A stretch of DNA of 33,457 nt from a virus. The notes beneath the pieces are model-generated. The model was not told where the DNA came from. It saw only the letters and a list, made by a program, of their open reading frames with translations, and made no database searches. Within the stretch, counting starts at the first letter, position 1; each line of letters starts with the position of its first letter. The DNA is taken from IMG/VR virus record IMGVR_UViG_3300045733_000458, positions 1-33,457 of that record, one strand, 5' to 3'. Below, one piece after another: positions 13,552 through 21,776 of this stretch. The position numbers and the translations under genes were made by a program.

Positions 13552-15444
13552 TTAATCCTGAAAATCGACCTCTAATATTTTTGCCAAATTAGGATATAGT
13601 GAATCGCTCGGGTATAGCGAATTACTCGGGAACATTTGATTCGTTACACTAATACTAGTAATGCAATACTCCTGCACTGCTTCATTTTGCGAGACATTAT
13701 GAACCAATGTCTCATCTCCCGAGACGTCAAATCCTTCCGCACTCAATCTTAGCTTCCTGAAAAATTCAACCCAGCTTCCCTTTGACTCTCCGCTCAGAAA
13801 TTTATAACTATACCAAAACTCCCCAACCTCGTACGACAACGACGCCGATTCAAGCAGAAAATTATCATTGATTCCAAGTTTGCTCGAGACGATACTTACT
13901 ATGCTCCCGACCTGGAACTTAGTCTGACTCTTGACTTCGACAACCTTTTCAAGCGAGCCGTATTTTACCAGCAATCCATTTGCGTATTCGGTAGCCGCCG
14001 CCCTGCTGTCCATATTTGGTTGACTTTCAACATTCTCATAGATTCCACTGCCACCTTCGAGCGAACGCATATACTCAATGCCTGCCGAATCCTGACAAGC
14101 AACGATTACCTTGACAAGTCCCTTGTAACTCACCGATAGAGACTGAGTGCTTAACAATGCACCTTGGCTATTGTCTTGGTATACCGACTTATCACCCTTT
14201 GACCAATACCACCATTTATTTGTATCCAGCCCATTGATTCCAACGCTTGTCCCTGACACTGTAGTCCCTTGCTGGATAATAGTAGGTTTTTCAGCAATCG
14301 GATATCTGACAAAAAACTGCTTGCTTGAACCGTCACCCTTTGGCGTTGGCGTCTCTGATTGCGTTACGGTCGTATCATACCCAGCAATTATTACCTGACT
14401 ATTTCGATAGTCCTTTTTATTCCCAGACTCTTTGATATCCATGATGTCAGCGTCTGTCAAATATCCTCCGAAATAATCCTCTCTGAAAAATAAGTTCAAA
14501 ATGCCCTCATTATTTATTGTCCAATTCAATTGAGCAGTGTCTCTTATTGTATTCAAGACGTCTGAAACATATCTATAATTGCTGATTATTTTTGTAAATA
14601 TTGCCGTATCTGGGCATGTTCCGAGCGTGACTCCGTCTTGAGAGAGATAATTTGTTACAAGTATTGTTGCTATTTGAGCCGCCGTCTTTGAAATAAATGA
14701 CTCAGCACAAAGGTGTCTATCTGCAATACTATTGTTGTCAACGCATTCTACTTTATATCGATGCTGACCATTGACCCAAGTCGGATTTTCCTTGTTATAA
14801 TCATGCACAAATCCAGCGAACAAAAGTTGCCCTGTCGAATCGTCAATTAATTCGACCCTTGACCCTGTCTCAATTGAGGTTGAACCATTCGGGACGTAAT
14901 ATCTAAACCATTTTAGGTGCAGGCTTGATGCTCCTCCATTATTTTCAATGTATATTGCTAAATTCGTAAAGTCCGACCAATCCGGAGAATTGTGCGGCAG
15001 GAAATCAGCTTTGACATATTCGTGCTTGACCCAGCTATTGTCTGCGGCAGTCAATGCCTTATAGTAAAAATTAGTCGCATTCGTTTGTAATTCAATGTCA
15101 CTATTTGAGCCAAAATAATTATAATTGTCGACCTTTTTCCAGAACTCTATCTTGGTTGCAAGTAACATATTTTCAGTTATAGGCAGATGAACATTTGCTC
15201 CATACTCAGCCCCATTGATGACTGAAAACTTTATGCCATCATCGACACTTATGTCTGCATTGTAATCATTGACCCATCCAGTCGCATCAATAGACGACAT
15301 TGCATCATAAATATCATATCCAGTTATATTGCTTGCATCAATTTCAAAGGACATAGAGTTTCGGTCATTGATTGATTGCGGCAGGTCTAAGCTTCCTTCT
15401 AAAAATGGCAGAATTTGACCATTAACCATTAAAATTAATGCCAT
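13552..15444 (-). CDS. Tail hub/tip protein with an inserted jelly-roll domain
   Basis: The 630-residue protein follows the tape measure and has the hub plan. Strands SMSFEIDAS and GSRVELIDDSTGQLLFAGFVHDY form the first barrel. YKVECVDNNSIADRH and AAQIATILVTNYL follow, then YVSDVLNTIRDTAQLNWTINNEG and a late KVVEVKSQTKFQVGSIVSIV. The first barrel is interrupted at about residues 45-165 by a domain with WVKHEYVKADF, HNSPDWSDFTNLAIYI and LHLKWFRYYV, similar to the jelly roll in the receptor-binding protein at 10707. The end repeats SLYPSDSLYPN. It likely forms the tail-tip ring through which DNA passes and may bind sugars. Confidence 0.75.
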   Translation of the reverse strand: MALILMVNGQILPFLEGSLDLPQSINDRNSMSFEIDASNITGYDIYDAMSSIDATGWVNDYNADISVDDGIKFSVINGAEYGANVHLPITENMLLATKIEFWKKVDNYNYFGSNSDIELQTNATNFYYKALTAADNSWVKHEYVKADFLPHNSPDWSDFTNLAIYIENNGGASSLHLKWFRYYVPNGSTSIETGSRVELIDDSTGQLLFAGFVHDYNKENPTWVNGQHRYKVECVDNNSIADRHLCAESFISKTAAQIATILVTNYLSQDGVTLGTCPDTAIFTKIISNYRYVSDVLNTIRDTAQLNWTINNEGILNLFFREDYFGGYLTDADIMDIKESGNKKDYRNSQVIIAGYDTTVTQSETPTPKGDGSSKQFFVRYPIAEKPTIIQQGTTVSGTSVGINGLDTNKWWYWSKGDKSVYQDNSQGALLSTQSLSVSYKGLVKVIVACQDSAGIEYMRSLEGGSGIYENVESQPNMDSRAAATEYANGLLVKYGSLEKVVEVKSQTKFQVGSIVSIVSSKLGINDNFLLESASLSYEVGEFWYSYKFLSGESKGSWVEFFRKLRLSAEGFDVSGDETLVHNVSQNEAVQEYCITSISVTNQMFPSNSLYPSDSLYPNLAKILEVDFQD

Positions 15445-15446
15445 GA

Positions 15447-17759
15447 CTAAACCCCCTGCCTTTTGAGCATATCAACCATATGAGGTGCGGTTGATTGTGC
15501 TACTTTTTTACCATCTAGATAAGTATTGACCTGGATAGTTTGCTTTACTTGAGTGCCGTAATTTTTCGCAACATTGCTTATATTGCCACTATATTGCAGA
15601 CCCATCATTCGACTATCAATCCCAGTTGCAATTCCCTCAGTTAGACGATTTAATTTTGGAATTTGTTTCGTCATGCCCTCGCCTAGCATATCGACGATAT
15701 TTACGCCCCAGGTCGGCAGGGTTGTCAATGCTCCTCTTTTCGCTGGTGAGTTTGGGAAAAATGATTTTATCGTACTCGCTATCGAACTAGCAGTATTTGC
15801 AACTTTGGTTGCCATTGATGATATCCCACTTATGATACCCTGTACTATATTTGCTCCCCAATTATATGCACTGCTTGCAATTCCGCCGACAATGCCAGAA
15901 ATTGAACTTGCCATCGAACTGAAATAGCCGCCAACTTTACCCGGCAATCCAGAAATTGCATTAATAATACTGCTTGCAACCTTTGAGAACCAAGACGATA
16001 CACTTGAGTAAATTCCGACCGCCGCTGAAGTTATATTCGTTTTTGCCATTCCAAATAAACTGGTCACAAAGTTTAATGCTCCTTGAATAACTGCCTTGAT
16101 TACATTAAAGGCTCCCGACACAACTAGTTTTAAGGTTGTCCAAGTGCTGGATAAAATGCTCTTGACTGCATTCCACGCACCTGACCAATCACCTTTAAAA
16201 ATTGCCATGCCGAGCCTAACGACTGCAATAATTGTATTAATTACGGCACTTATGATAGGCGTCACGGCATTATAAAGAGCAACTACGATTGGTGCTAGAG
16301 CCTCGAAGACCGCCTTGAATATGCCGTAAAATATTTTGATTGCTACCATAATTACTGAAAAAAATGTAATTATAATTGGCAATGCGACTGCCAAAAATTT
16401 CATAAAAGCCGGAATTATTTGAGTTGTCACGGTCGTAAACACAGTCTTTAAAGTGTCGAACCATGACTTGCCTGCACCCTGAGCCGATGAAAAAAACAGC
16501 ATCAATGATATCTTTATTTTGTCCCAGTTGGCAATAAATGGTTGGACGTATCCTTTGAAAGTTTCAAATATTTTCCCAAAATCGATATTTTTTACGTAAG
16601 TTATGACTTGTTTAATTATCACTCCGAGTTGTTGGAAAAATGCCTGCAACGGGGTTAAGTCGCCAGATAAATTTCCCTGAAATCCAGCTTTCAATTCTGT
16701 CCATGCTGTTTTGACTACGCCGACTACAGTTGCCATACCATTAAATCCCGGGACAACCGTGCTTACCAAAGAATCAAATCCAGCCACAAGTCCTTTTTTT
16801 TGAAATGTATCTGATATTACGCCGCCGATTTTAGTTAGTGCCGGAAGTGCCGTCTTGGATAATACATCGAAAATTGGCTTTGTAATTATTCCAGCGAATG
16901 TCCCGAAATTATCCTTCATGGTCGAAATCTGTCCATTGAAAGTCGCACTCGCCTTATCCATCGAACCGTAAAACATGCCGCCTTTGCTTGTCGCTGTCTT
17001 CATCGAATCTTCAAGCATTTTAAACGATATCTTTCCAGCTTCCATTTCCTTTCTTAGCACTGCCATGCTTTTGCCTGTTTTTTTAGACATAACTTGCAAT
17101 GGATTAAAGCCAGCCATTGCCATCTCTCTGAGGTTATCCCCCGTCAATTTACCAAGTGAGGCAACCTGCCCAAATGACATTGACAACGATTTAAACTTTT
17201 CTTTGTTGCCCATTGCCACGTCACCAATCATTTTCATGTCTGGCAATATATCTTTTTCAGCCACGCCATAAGCAAGCAATACCTTTGTTCCTGCCGTTAA
17301 GTCCGATGTCTCGAACGGAGTTTTCGCCGCCATGACTCTGATTTGAGACAACATATCCTTTGCCTTTGATGCACTCCCTAGCATCGTCTCAAATGCCGCT
17401 TGATTGTCTTCGACATTTGCATTATACTCAATCCCAGTTTTAATAAGCGAAACCATCGAATCCTTTAATACGTCTATTCCGCTTTTAACTAAGCTAAACC
17501 CTGCCCCGACTATGCTTAAAACGCCGCTGATTGCCCCCATTGCCAATCCTGCGACCGTGAACCCTGCTAGGCTTGACAATGCTCCGCCAGCCATTGAACC
17601 AAGTCCTCCAAAGCTTGTGCCAGTTGAAGTATTATTGCTTCTCATGCCTGATAGTTCTGTGTTCATGCTTGTTATCTGACTTCTTGCTTGAGCAAATGCC
17701 CTTGTCATGCCCGATAAATCAGCGGTCAGATTTACACTTAAATCTCCTACCGATGCCAT
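15447..17759 (-). CDS. Tape-measure protein
   Basis: A 770-residue protein with the tape-measure core: AAFETMLGSASKAKDMLSQI, AAKTPFETSDLTAGTKVLLA, DNLREMAMAGFNPLQVMSKK and KASATFNGQISTMKDNFGTF (about residues 115-290). Long hydrophobic stretches follow (about 455-525), then a Ser/Ala/Gly-rich repetitive part (SSIASTIKSFFPNSPAKRGA near residue 690). Length sets tail length in siphoviruses; by the common 0.15 nm per residue rule this would be about 115 nm. No peptidase or lysozyme domain is evident. It begins eight bases after the tail terminator gene. Confidence 0.92.
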   Translation of the reverse strand: MASVGDLSVNLTADLSGMTRAFAQARSQITSMNTELSGMRSNNTSTGTSFGGLGSMAGGALSSLAGFTVAGLAMGAISGVLSIVGAGFSLVKSGIDVLKDSMVSLIKTGIEYNANVEDNQAAFETMLGSASKAKDMLSQIRVMAAKTPFETSDLTAGTKVLLAYGVAEKDILPDMKMIGDVAMGNKEKFKSLSMSFGQVASLGKLTGDNLREMAMAGFNPLQVMSKKTGKSMAVLRKEMEAGKISFKMLEDSMKTATSKGGMFYGSMDKASATFNGQISTMKDNFGTFAGIITKPIFDVLSKTALPALTKIGGVISDTFQKKGLVAGFDSLVSTVVPGFNGMATVVGVVKTAWTELKAGFQGNLSGDLTPLQAFFQQLGVIIKQVITYVKNIDFGKIFETFKGYVQPFIANWDKIKISLMLFFSSAQGAGKSWFDTLKTVFTTVTTQIIPAFMKFLAVALPIIITFFSVIMVAIKIFYGIFKAVFEALAPIVVALYNAVTPIISAVINTIIAVVRLGMAIFKGDWSGAWNAVKSILSSTWTTLKLVVSGAFNVIKAVIQGALNFVTSLFGMAKTNITSAAVGIYSSVSSWFSKVASSIINAISGLPGKVGGYFSSMASSISGIVGGIASSAYNWGANIVQGIISGISSMATKVANTASSIASTIKSFFPNSPAKRGALTTLPTWGVNIVDMLGEGMTKQIPKLNRLTEGIATGIDSRMMGLQYSGNISNVAKNYGTQVKQTIQVNTYLDGKKVAQSTAPHMVDMLKRQGV

Positions 17760-17767
17760 AATTTCAC

Positions 17768-18175
17768 CTACTTTTCAAAAGCTATTATTCTATATTTTGC
17801 AGTGCCATTGACATATTCGCCCTCAATCTGAATATCCAGCATCTCGCGAATGCATTTAGTTATCACGTATTCCGTAGCATCCAGCAATGATATATTTTTG
17901 TAATCTAAAATAGAGTCAATTTCTTTGATTATTTGCTTAATAGCGTAGTACCCCATCCTATCTGGTTTGGTAAAAACATTTATGTAGTGGGTAGTATCTG
18001 CCCCTCGCTTATCATGAGTTCCTACGTTATTACTGCTTATGCCCCCCAGTTGAACATAAGGGTACGCGGCATTAACGACTGGATAAGTATATATTCTGCT
18101 ACCTACTAAATTCGACAAAGTTGTGCTTGACGTAAATGCACTTACAATAGCTTCCTGAACTACAAATTCATCCAT
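17768..18175 (-). CDS. Tail completion/terminator protein (DUF3168-like)
   Basis: The 135-residue protein has VQEAIVSAFTSSTTLSNLVGSRIYTYPVVNAAYPYVQLGGIS, then HYINVFTKPDRMGYYAIKQII and ISLLDATEYVITKCI. This is the pattern of DUF3168 tail-terminator proteins, which cap the tail tube and join it to the head. A strong AGGAGG site precedes it, and it is closely packed between the gp10-like protein and the tape measure. Confidence 0.8.
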   Translation of the reverse strand: MDEFVVQEAIVSAFTSSTTLSNLVGSRIYTYPVVNAAYPYVQLGGISSNNVGTHDKRGADTTHYINVFTKPDRMGYYAIKQIIKEIDSILDYKNISLLDATEYVITKCIREMLDIQIEGEYVNGTAKYRIIAFEK

Positions 18176-18184
18176 TTCATCCTC

Positions 18185-18526
18185 CTATCTTATTGACCTT
18201 GAAAAGGCGGCGGAAATTTTCGAATTTATTTGTGTCTTATTTGTCTCAAATGACCACGCCATATAACTGTCAAATCTATATTCTATTTTTGCGGCATAAG
18301 GTACATTAGTCGAAATCGTAGCACGTTTTATAAATGACGAGTTGTCGAGTACAGTTCTTATTGATGCTCTCAATCGTCCAGTCACGACATGCCTGTCCAT
18401 CGTTAATTTATTTTTTGCGGCAGTCTCAATTAGCGTATATGCACAAATTCCGATTTCCCTTTCAACTTCTCGACCAATTTTATTCTCAATCCTTGATAAT
18501 CCAGTCAGTATTCCAGTAATAGGCAT
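18185..18526 (-). CDS. HK97 gp10-like head-tail/tail completion protein
   Basis: A 113-residue protein with AAKNKLTMDRHVVTGRLRASI, then ISTNVPYAAKIEYRFDSYMAW. The T-G-x-L-x-x-S-I and 'N-V-x-Y-A-x-x-x-E' pattern is diagnostic of the HK97 gp10 family. It acts in joining tails to filled heads. Its ATG directly follows the TAA of the adaptor gene (TAAATG). Confidence 0.85.
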   Translation of the reverse strand: MPITGILTGLSRIENKIGREVEREIGICAYTLIETAAKNKLTMDRHVVTGRLRASIRTVLDNSSFIKRATISTNVPYAAKIEYRFDSYMAWSFETNKTQINSKISAAFSRSIR

Positions 18527-18844
18527 TTAAACCACCTCGCATTTAAATTTAATTTTTAAAATATTTCCTCTATTCGTCTTATCGACCGCACCTTCTAAGT
18601 GCAAAATTTGCTTATTAAAGATAAATCTATTATCCTTGCTGATTGTCATGCCTGCCCTGATGCAAATTACGCCGCTGTCGAATTCCTGCTCCTTTACGTT
18701 GTCAAAGGCTTCTCTTGAGTCCCAATTTACCGAGCACCAAACCGTTGATACTGTATTCCATGAAACCGTGAAACTGCCTCCTCTAAAGGCTGTCACTGTC
18801 CTAGATTGCAATACTGCTTGCTGTCGTAAAAGTCCAGTTACCAT
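18527..18844 (-). CDS. Head-tail adaptor (SPP1 gp16/HK97 joining type)
   Basis: The 105-residue beta-rich protein begins LLRQQAVLQSRTVTAFRGGS and contains WNTVSTVWCSVNWDSREAFD, then IRAGMTISKDNRFIFNKQILHLEGAVD. This is the pattern of the phage head-tail joining family (pathway ring below the connector). It carries a copy of the dispersed repeat in frame (FNKQIL). It comes after the tail tube and chaperone genes, whereas in HK97-like genomes it usually comes before them. Confidence 0.75.
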   Translation of the reverse strand: MVTGLLRQQAVLQSRTVTAFRGGSFTVSWNTVSTVWCSVNWDSREAFDNVKEQEFDSGVICIRAGMTISKDNRFIFNKQILHLEGAVDKTNRGNILKIKFKCEVV

Positions 18845-18865
18845 TTTTAATCACCTATATTCTAA

Positions 18866-18892
18866 GTCCCCACGTTCTAGATACGCAGGGAC
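18866..18892 (-). other. RNA hairpin between chaperone and adaptor genes
   Basis: In the minus-strand message GUCCCUGCGU pairs with ACGUGGGGAC (ten pairs including two G-U) around the loop AUCUAGA. It lies 16 bases past the stop of the frameshift product and 22 bases before the adaptor start. No U tract follows, so a terminator is unlikely. It could be a processing or stability element that sets the ratio of chaperone to connector products. Confidence 0.5.
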
Positions 18893-18907
18893 ATTATTAA
18901 GATTAAA

Positions 18908-19240
18908 TTACGTTTCAAAAGTGCTTCCTATCCTTGCGAAATATCCCAACAATTTCGTCGAGATTTCCTCAATCGTCTTTTGTCGCTTTTGCTCTATCTC
19001 AACTTCGAAAAAGTCACTCTCCTTAGCATTGCCTTTTTCACTAAACATATTCACGATTACGGCAATTAATCTTCCGAATCGTATATTGTCAGCAATGTAA
19101 TGCTCACGTTCTCGCTTGCTTCTTGCTTCTGCGTATCGGTTAAATCGGCTCATACTCATTGAGTAAAATTCGTCTGGCTTCAAGTTATAATGATATGCAA
19201 TCTTTTCAAGTTCAACAATTTGTTGCTTAAGTGTTAATTT
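18908..19240 (-). CDS. Tail assembly chaperone, T part made by -1 frameshift
   Basis: This frame has no good start of its own (only a TTG at 19183 without a ribosome site). It is open without a stop all the way back to the A9 run at 19238-19246 inside the end of the upstream gene. A -1 slip on A-AAA-AAA changes ...EDAKKN-stop into ...EDAKKKLTLKQQIVELEKIA and then KPDEFYSMSMSRFNRYAEAR. The product would be a 227-residue fusion of the G part (117 residues) and 110 T residues. This is the lambda G/GT arrangement, in which the fusion recruits tape measure and tail tube during tail assembly. Confidence 0.8.
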   Translation of the reverse strand, partial: KLTLKQQIVELEKIAYHYNLKPDEFYSMSMSRFNRYAEARSKREREHYIADNIRFGRLIAVIVNMFSEKGNAKESDFFEVEIEQKRQKTIEEISTKLLGYFARIGSTFET

Positions 19241-19590
19241 TTTTTTGCATCTTCTTGAATAGTTTCTTCTTTAATAAGCTTCTCTTCGACTTCAACGTCT
19301 CCGATGAATCCAGCTTCTTTATATTCTGCCATTACAATTTCAACTAATTTTTGGAGTCCTTGGGATTTCATGACTTTATATGCAATTTCACCAGAATTTT
19401 CCAGAGTTTTTTCTGGGTGCCGCTTTGATAATGCTCCGTAAAGCAGTGACCGAATTACCCTAAATCCAATATTCTTTGCGGATAAAACCTCCTCCGCTCC
19501 CTTGCCCTCGACTTCTTCAACCAAACACATTGAGTTAAAATCGACTTCAAGTTTATACATCTCTTGGTCACTAATTCTTAAAAATTTCAT
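19234..19590 (-). CDS. Tail assembly chaperone, G part
   Basis: The 118-residue protein starts MKFLRISDQEMYKLEVDFNS and contains AKNIGFRVIRSLLYGALSKRHPEKTLENSGE. This is the fold and wording of the short tail-assembly chaperones (gp13/G type) of Gram-positive siphoviruses. AAAGGAG lies ahead of the ATG at 19590; upstream in-frame extension to 19647 has no ribosome site. It sits between tail tube and, through frameshifting, the T part. The last codons are GCA AAA AAA AAT TAA, which hold the slip site. Confidence 0.8.
   Translation of the reverse strand: MKFLRISDQEMYKLEVDFNSMCLVEEVEGKGAEEVLSAKNIGFRVIRSLLYGALSKRHPEKTLENSGEIAYKVMKSQGLQKLVEIVMAEYKEAGFIGDVEVEEKLIKEETIQEDAKKN
19238..19246 (-). other. 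Slippery A9 run for programmed -1 frameshift
   Basis: The minus strand has nine A in a row in the reading GCA AAA AAA AAT TAA. A-AAA-AAA fits the X-XXY-YYZ slippery heptamer. The zero-frame stop is the second codon after the slip site. No clear downstream pseudoknot was found by eye, although the message beyond is A/U-rich and a homopolymer of this length can slip without one. Confidence 0.75.
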
Positions 19591-19607
19591 TGTGGTGTAC
19601 TCCTTTC

Positions 19608-20015
19608 TTATACCGCTGATACGGTCGGTTTGCCGCTTATTTTCCATCCAAACGAACCCTCATACAATTCGCCAACTTTACCGGAACCCATCTGGATTGC
19701 GTTGATAAATCCACTACAAACGATTCTGGTCGAACTCGGCAGAGTTGGCAGAGTAATAGTCAATGTCTGCTCTGTCAAAGTTGATACAAGTCCTTCTAAT
19801 GATATATAAGTAGCAGGGTTAAAAAGCGTTTCGAATTTCAGGTCCCCTGCTTCGATTAATCCAGGCTTGAATGTTTTGTATCTATTTACGTTGTCGTGTG
19901 TTGTTGTTTCTTGCTCGTCAACTTTATACTCGGGGATTCCGACGTCTTTTGCAAGTGTAGCAGTAATACCTCCTACTATTGCGGTAATCCCGAATGCTAC
20001 GTCTGGTGCTGGCAT
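19608..20015 (-). CDS. Major tail tube protein
   Basis: The 135-residue protein has the tail-tube pattern. HDNVNRYKTFKPGLIEAGDLKFETLF is followed by TLTITLPTLPSSTRIVCSGFINAIQ and YEGSFGWKISGKPTVS. This is the strand arrangement of lambda gpV/TP901-type tubes, with the final 'G-K-P' strand. It is shorter than many tail tubes and has no added Ig-like domain. An AAAAGGAGTG site precedes it. It is followed by the chaperone pair. Confidence 0.85.
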   Translation of the reverse strand: MPAPDVAFGITAIVGGITATLAKDVGIPEYKVDEQETTTHDNVNRYKTFKPGLIEAGDLKFETLFNPATYISLEGLVSTLTEQTLTITLPTLPSSTRIVCSGFINAIQMGSGKVGELYEGSFGWKISGKPTVSAV

Positions 20016-20028
20016 GATATCACTCCTT

Positions 20029-20676
20029 TTATAAGATGTTTTTGCCGTTATTCAAAGGCATTAACAAATTTTTAATCCCATTCGGGACGGTGCTACTGTA
20101 TTTTATGTTGAAATCAGTCTCGGAAATATCTCCTGCAAATTCTTCTCTATTCTCATATGCCCATGCCGCAAATCTTAACATTGCAGTCTTGACAAGTTTA
20201 AGACTTGGATTGGTTGAATTGGTATAGTTACTTGCAGTAAACATGCCGCAACTATAGGTAATTTTATATCCGTCTCCAAGACGACATTTGTCAAAATACC
20301 CCCCTGCATTATAAATCGTATCCCCAACAACTCTAAAATCAGTTGAAACTGTCAGCGTTGATGCAGTGACCGTATCAAAATCGGAGTAATATTCAATTGC
20401 TGGATTGCCGATAATAGGCGACTTTGCGAGTTCAAAGGTCTCGCAACCGCCTTCTTGAAGTTGTATCCATTCTTGTGTAACCAAGCATTGATTGATTTGA
20501 GATTCAACAAATGCTTGACTCGTAGCAATTATGTCATCTACCAAAGTATCATCCGCCGTAATCGAACTATCAATTTTAAGATAATTCTTAGCTTCGGTTC
20601 TTGAGACCAAAGTCAATGTCGGTGCTGATTTCAATGATAGTATTATATTTTGTCTCTCGCTATTTCCGAAAAGCAT
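20029..20676 (-). CDS. Head-tail connector (HK97 gp6-like)
   Basis: A 215-residue protein with RTEAKNYLKIDSSITADDTLVDDIIATSQAFVESQINQCLV near the N-terminus and KTAMLRFAAWAYENREEF later. This is the four-helix pattern of the gp6/gp15 connector family, which forms a ring under the portal. It is longer than the common 100-residue form, with a beta-rich part in the middle (residues about 70-150). The ribosome site GGGAGG overlaps a partial copy of the dispersed repeat. Confidence 0.8.
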   Translation of the reverse strand: MLFGNSERQNIILSLKSAPTLTLVSRTEAKNYLKIDSSITADDTLVDDIIATSQAFVESQINQCLVTQEWIQLQEGGCETFELAKSPIIGNPAIEYYSDFDTVTASTLTVSTDFRVVGDTIYNAGGYFDKCRLGDGYKITYSCGMFTASNYTNSTNPSLKLVKTAMLRFAAWAYENREEFAGDISETDFNIKYSSTVPNGIKNLLMPLNNGKNIL

Positions 20677-20704
20677 TTGAAAACCTCCCTATTAAAGAAA
20701 ATAT

Positions 20705-20935
20705 TTATTCGCCTGAACCGTACCATTCATCGATATAAGGTTCTATTGAGTCATAACCTTCCACTCCGACAAATCGCCATTGTTGCTGAGGGTCTGAATT
20801 ATAACTTACAACCCATTTGCCGTCCGTTACTCTCTGAAAAGGCTTGCCCCAGGGCCTATTTATATTTGCCATTATCGTATCTACAATTGCATTTGCTATC
20901 TCAAACGTACTGCAAACGTATGCTAAATTCTGCAT
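20705..20935 (-). CDS. Small virion-cluster protein of unknown function
   Basis: A 76-residue protein, rich in Trp, Tyr, Gly and Asp (RPWGKPFQRVTDGKWVVSYN and EGYDSIEPYIDEWYGSGE). AGGAG is at good spacing before the ATG. It is packed between the lectin-like protein and the connector, so it is likely structural or an assembly factor. No family is recognised. Confidence 0.6.
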   Translation of the reverse strand: MQNLAYVCSTFEIANAIVDTIMANINRPWGKPFQRVTDGKWVVSYNSDPQQQWRFVGVEGYDSIEPYIDEWYGSGE

Positions 20936-20945
20936 TTTATCACTC

Positions 20946-21776
20946 CTAGAAATCGTATAGTTTCATTAACTCGACCGCTGCCTTGCTAACAATTGAGTTA
21001 AAAAGCATGATAGTTTTTATTTCACCATCAAAATGCCCATACTGAGTTGCCCCAGCATTTCCTCGACAACCTATATACGTACTTGGTGCTTCTGCCAATG
21101 CCTGCGATGCGTAAGCAGTAGACCTGTCGGCGACTCCTGAATCTTGGTAAATAACGCCATTGTACCATCTAAAAAATACCCTGCTAGTAGGTGCGACCGT
21201 ATCAGTACTACATCGAGATGAGCCGTTCATAAACAGATTTGCATTGTTAAAAGGTGCAGTGCTATCTAAGTAAATGCCGTACTGCCTGCTTGCTGTATCT
21301 TCGTTATTCCTGCAAAAAAGGTATTTATTGTCAACTTGGTCAGGCTTATAAAACTGAGTATACAATGCAAGAGGGTCGCTCAAAATGTTCATCCCGGTAT
21401 ACGATGCTACGGTCAAGTTAAACGGAGAACCAAAAGAAATTCCTCGCTTCCACGTATCTGCACCTTCCCAATATCCCCATACTGGTTGCTGGTCAGGGTT
21501 AGCTTGGACTGCATTTGTCGCACCCGTAACTTGTGCCTGGTTATACCAAATTGATATGCAAGCAGTCGATACTCCCCCCAACCAATTATGCACAGTATCT
21601 AAGTCAATATACCCATTCTTAAATCCAACGTCCAAGGCTGCATCGTCATAAGCACGCCGCAACCGCAAGCATAAAGTGGCTTTTGGATGCAGTTGGTAAA
21701 AACTAAATGCCATGACGCAACCTTTTATTTGCTTTAGTATTGGTATTTTAGGTCGCAACAAATTTTTTAGATACAT
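20946..21776 (-). CDS. Lectin-like (LamG/arabinofuranosidase-type) virion protein
   Basis: The 276-residue product has LRLRRAYDDAALDVGFKNG and then YIDLDTVHNWLGG, CISIWYNQAQVTGATNAVQA and NPDQQPVW. This is the opening of the concanavalin-like domain found in arabinofuranosidase B and many phage surface proteins. The remaining strands (DNKYLFCRNNED, FFRWYNGVIYQDSG, GHFDGEIKTIMLF) complete a LamG-like sandwich. The start at 21776 overlaps the previous stop and has AGAGG. An inner ATG at 21713 (MAFSFYQLHP) removes a basic hydrophobic lead and is also possible. By position it is a head-bound or tail-neck decoration that may bind sugar. Confidence 0.65.
   Translation of the reverse strand: MYLKNLLRPKIPILKQIKGCVMAFSFYQLHPKATLCLRLRRAYDDAALDVGFKNGYIDLDTVHNWLGGVSTACISIWYNQAQVTGATNAVQANPDQQPVWGYWEGADTWKRGISFGSPFNLTVASYTGMNILSDPLALYTQFYKPDQVDNKYLFCRNNEDTASRQYGIYLDSTAPFNNANLFMNGSSRCSTDTVAPTSRVFFRWYNGVIYQDSGVADRSTAYASQALAEAPSTYIGCRGNAGATQYGHFDGEIKTIMLFNSIVSKAAVELMKLYDF

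Noticed and set aside
17438-17448. Additional copy of the CTTATTAAAG repeat in the tape-measure gene
   Set aside because: It has a mismatch in the core (TTTTAATAAG), so it was not counted among the exact copies.
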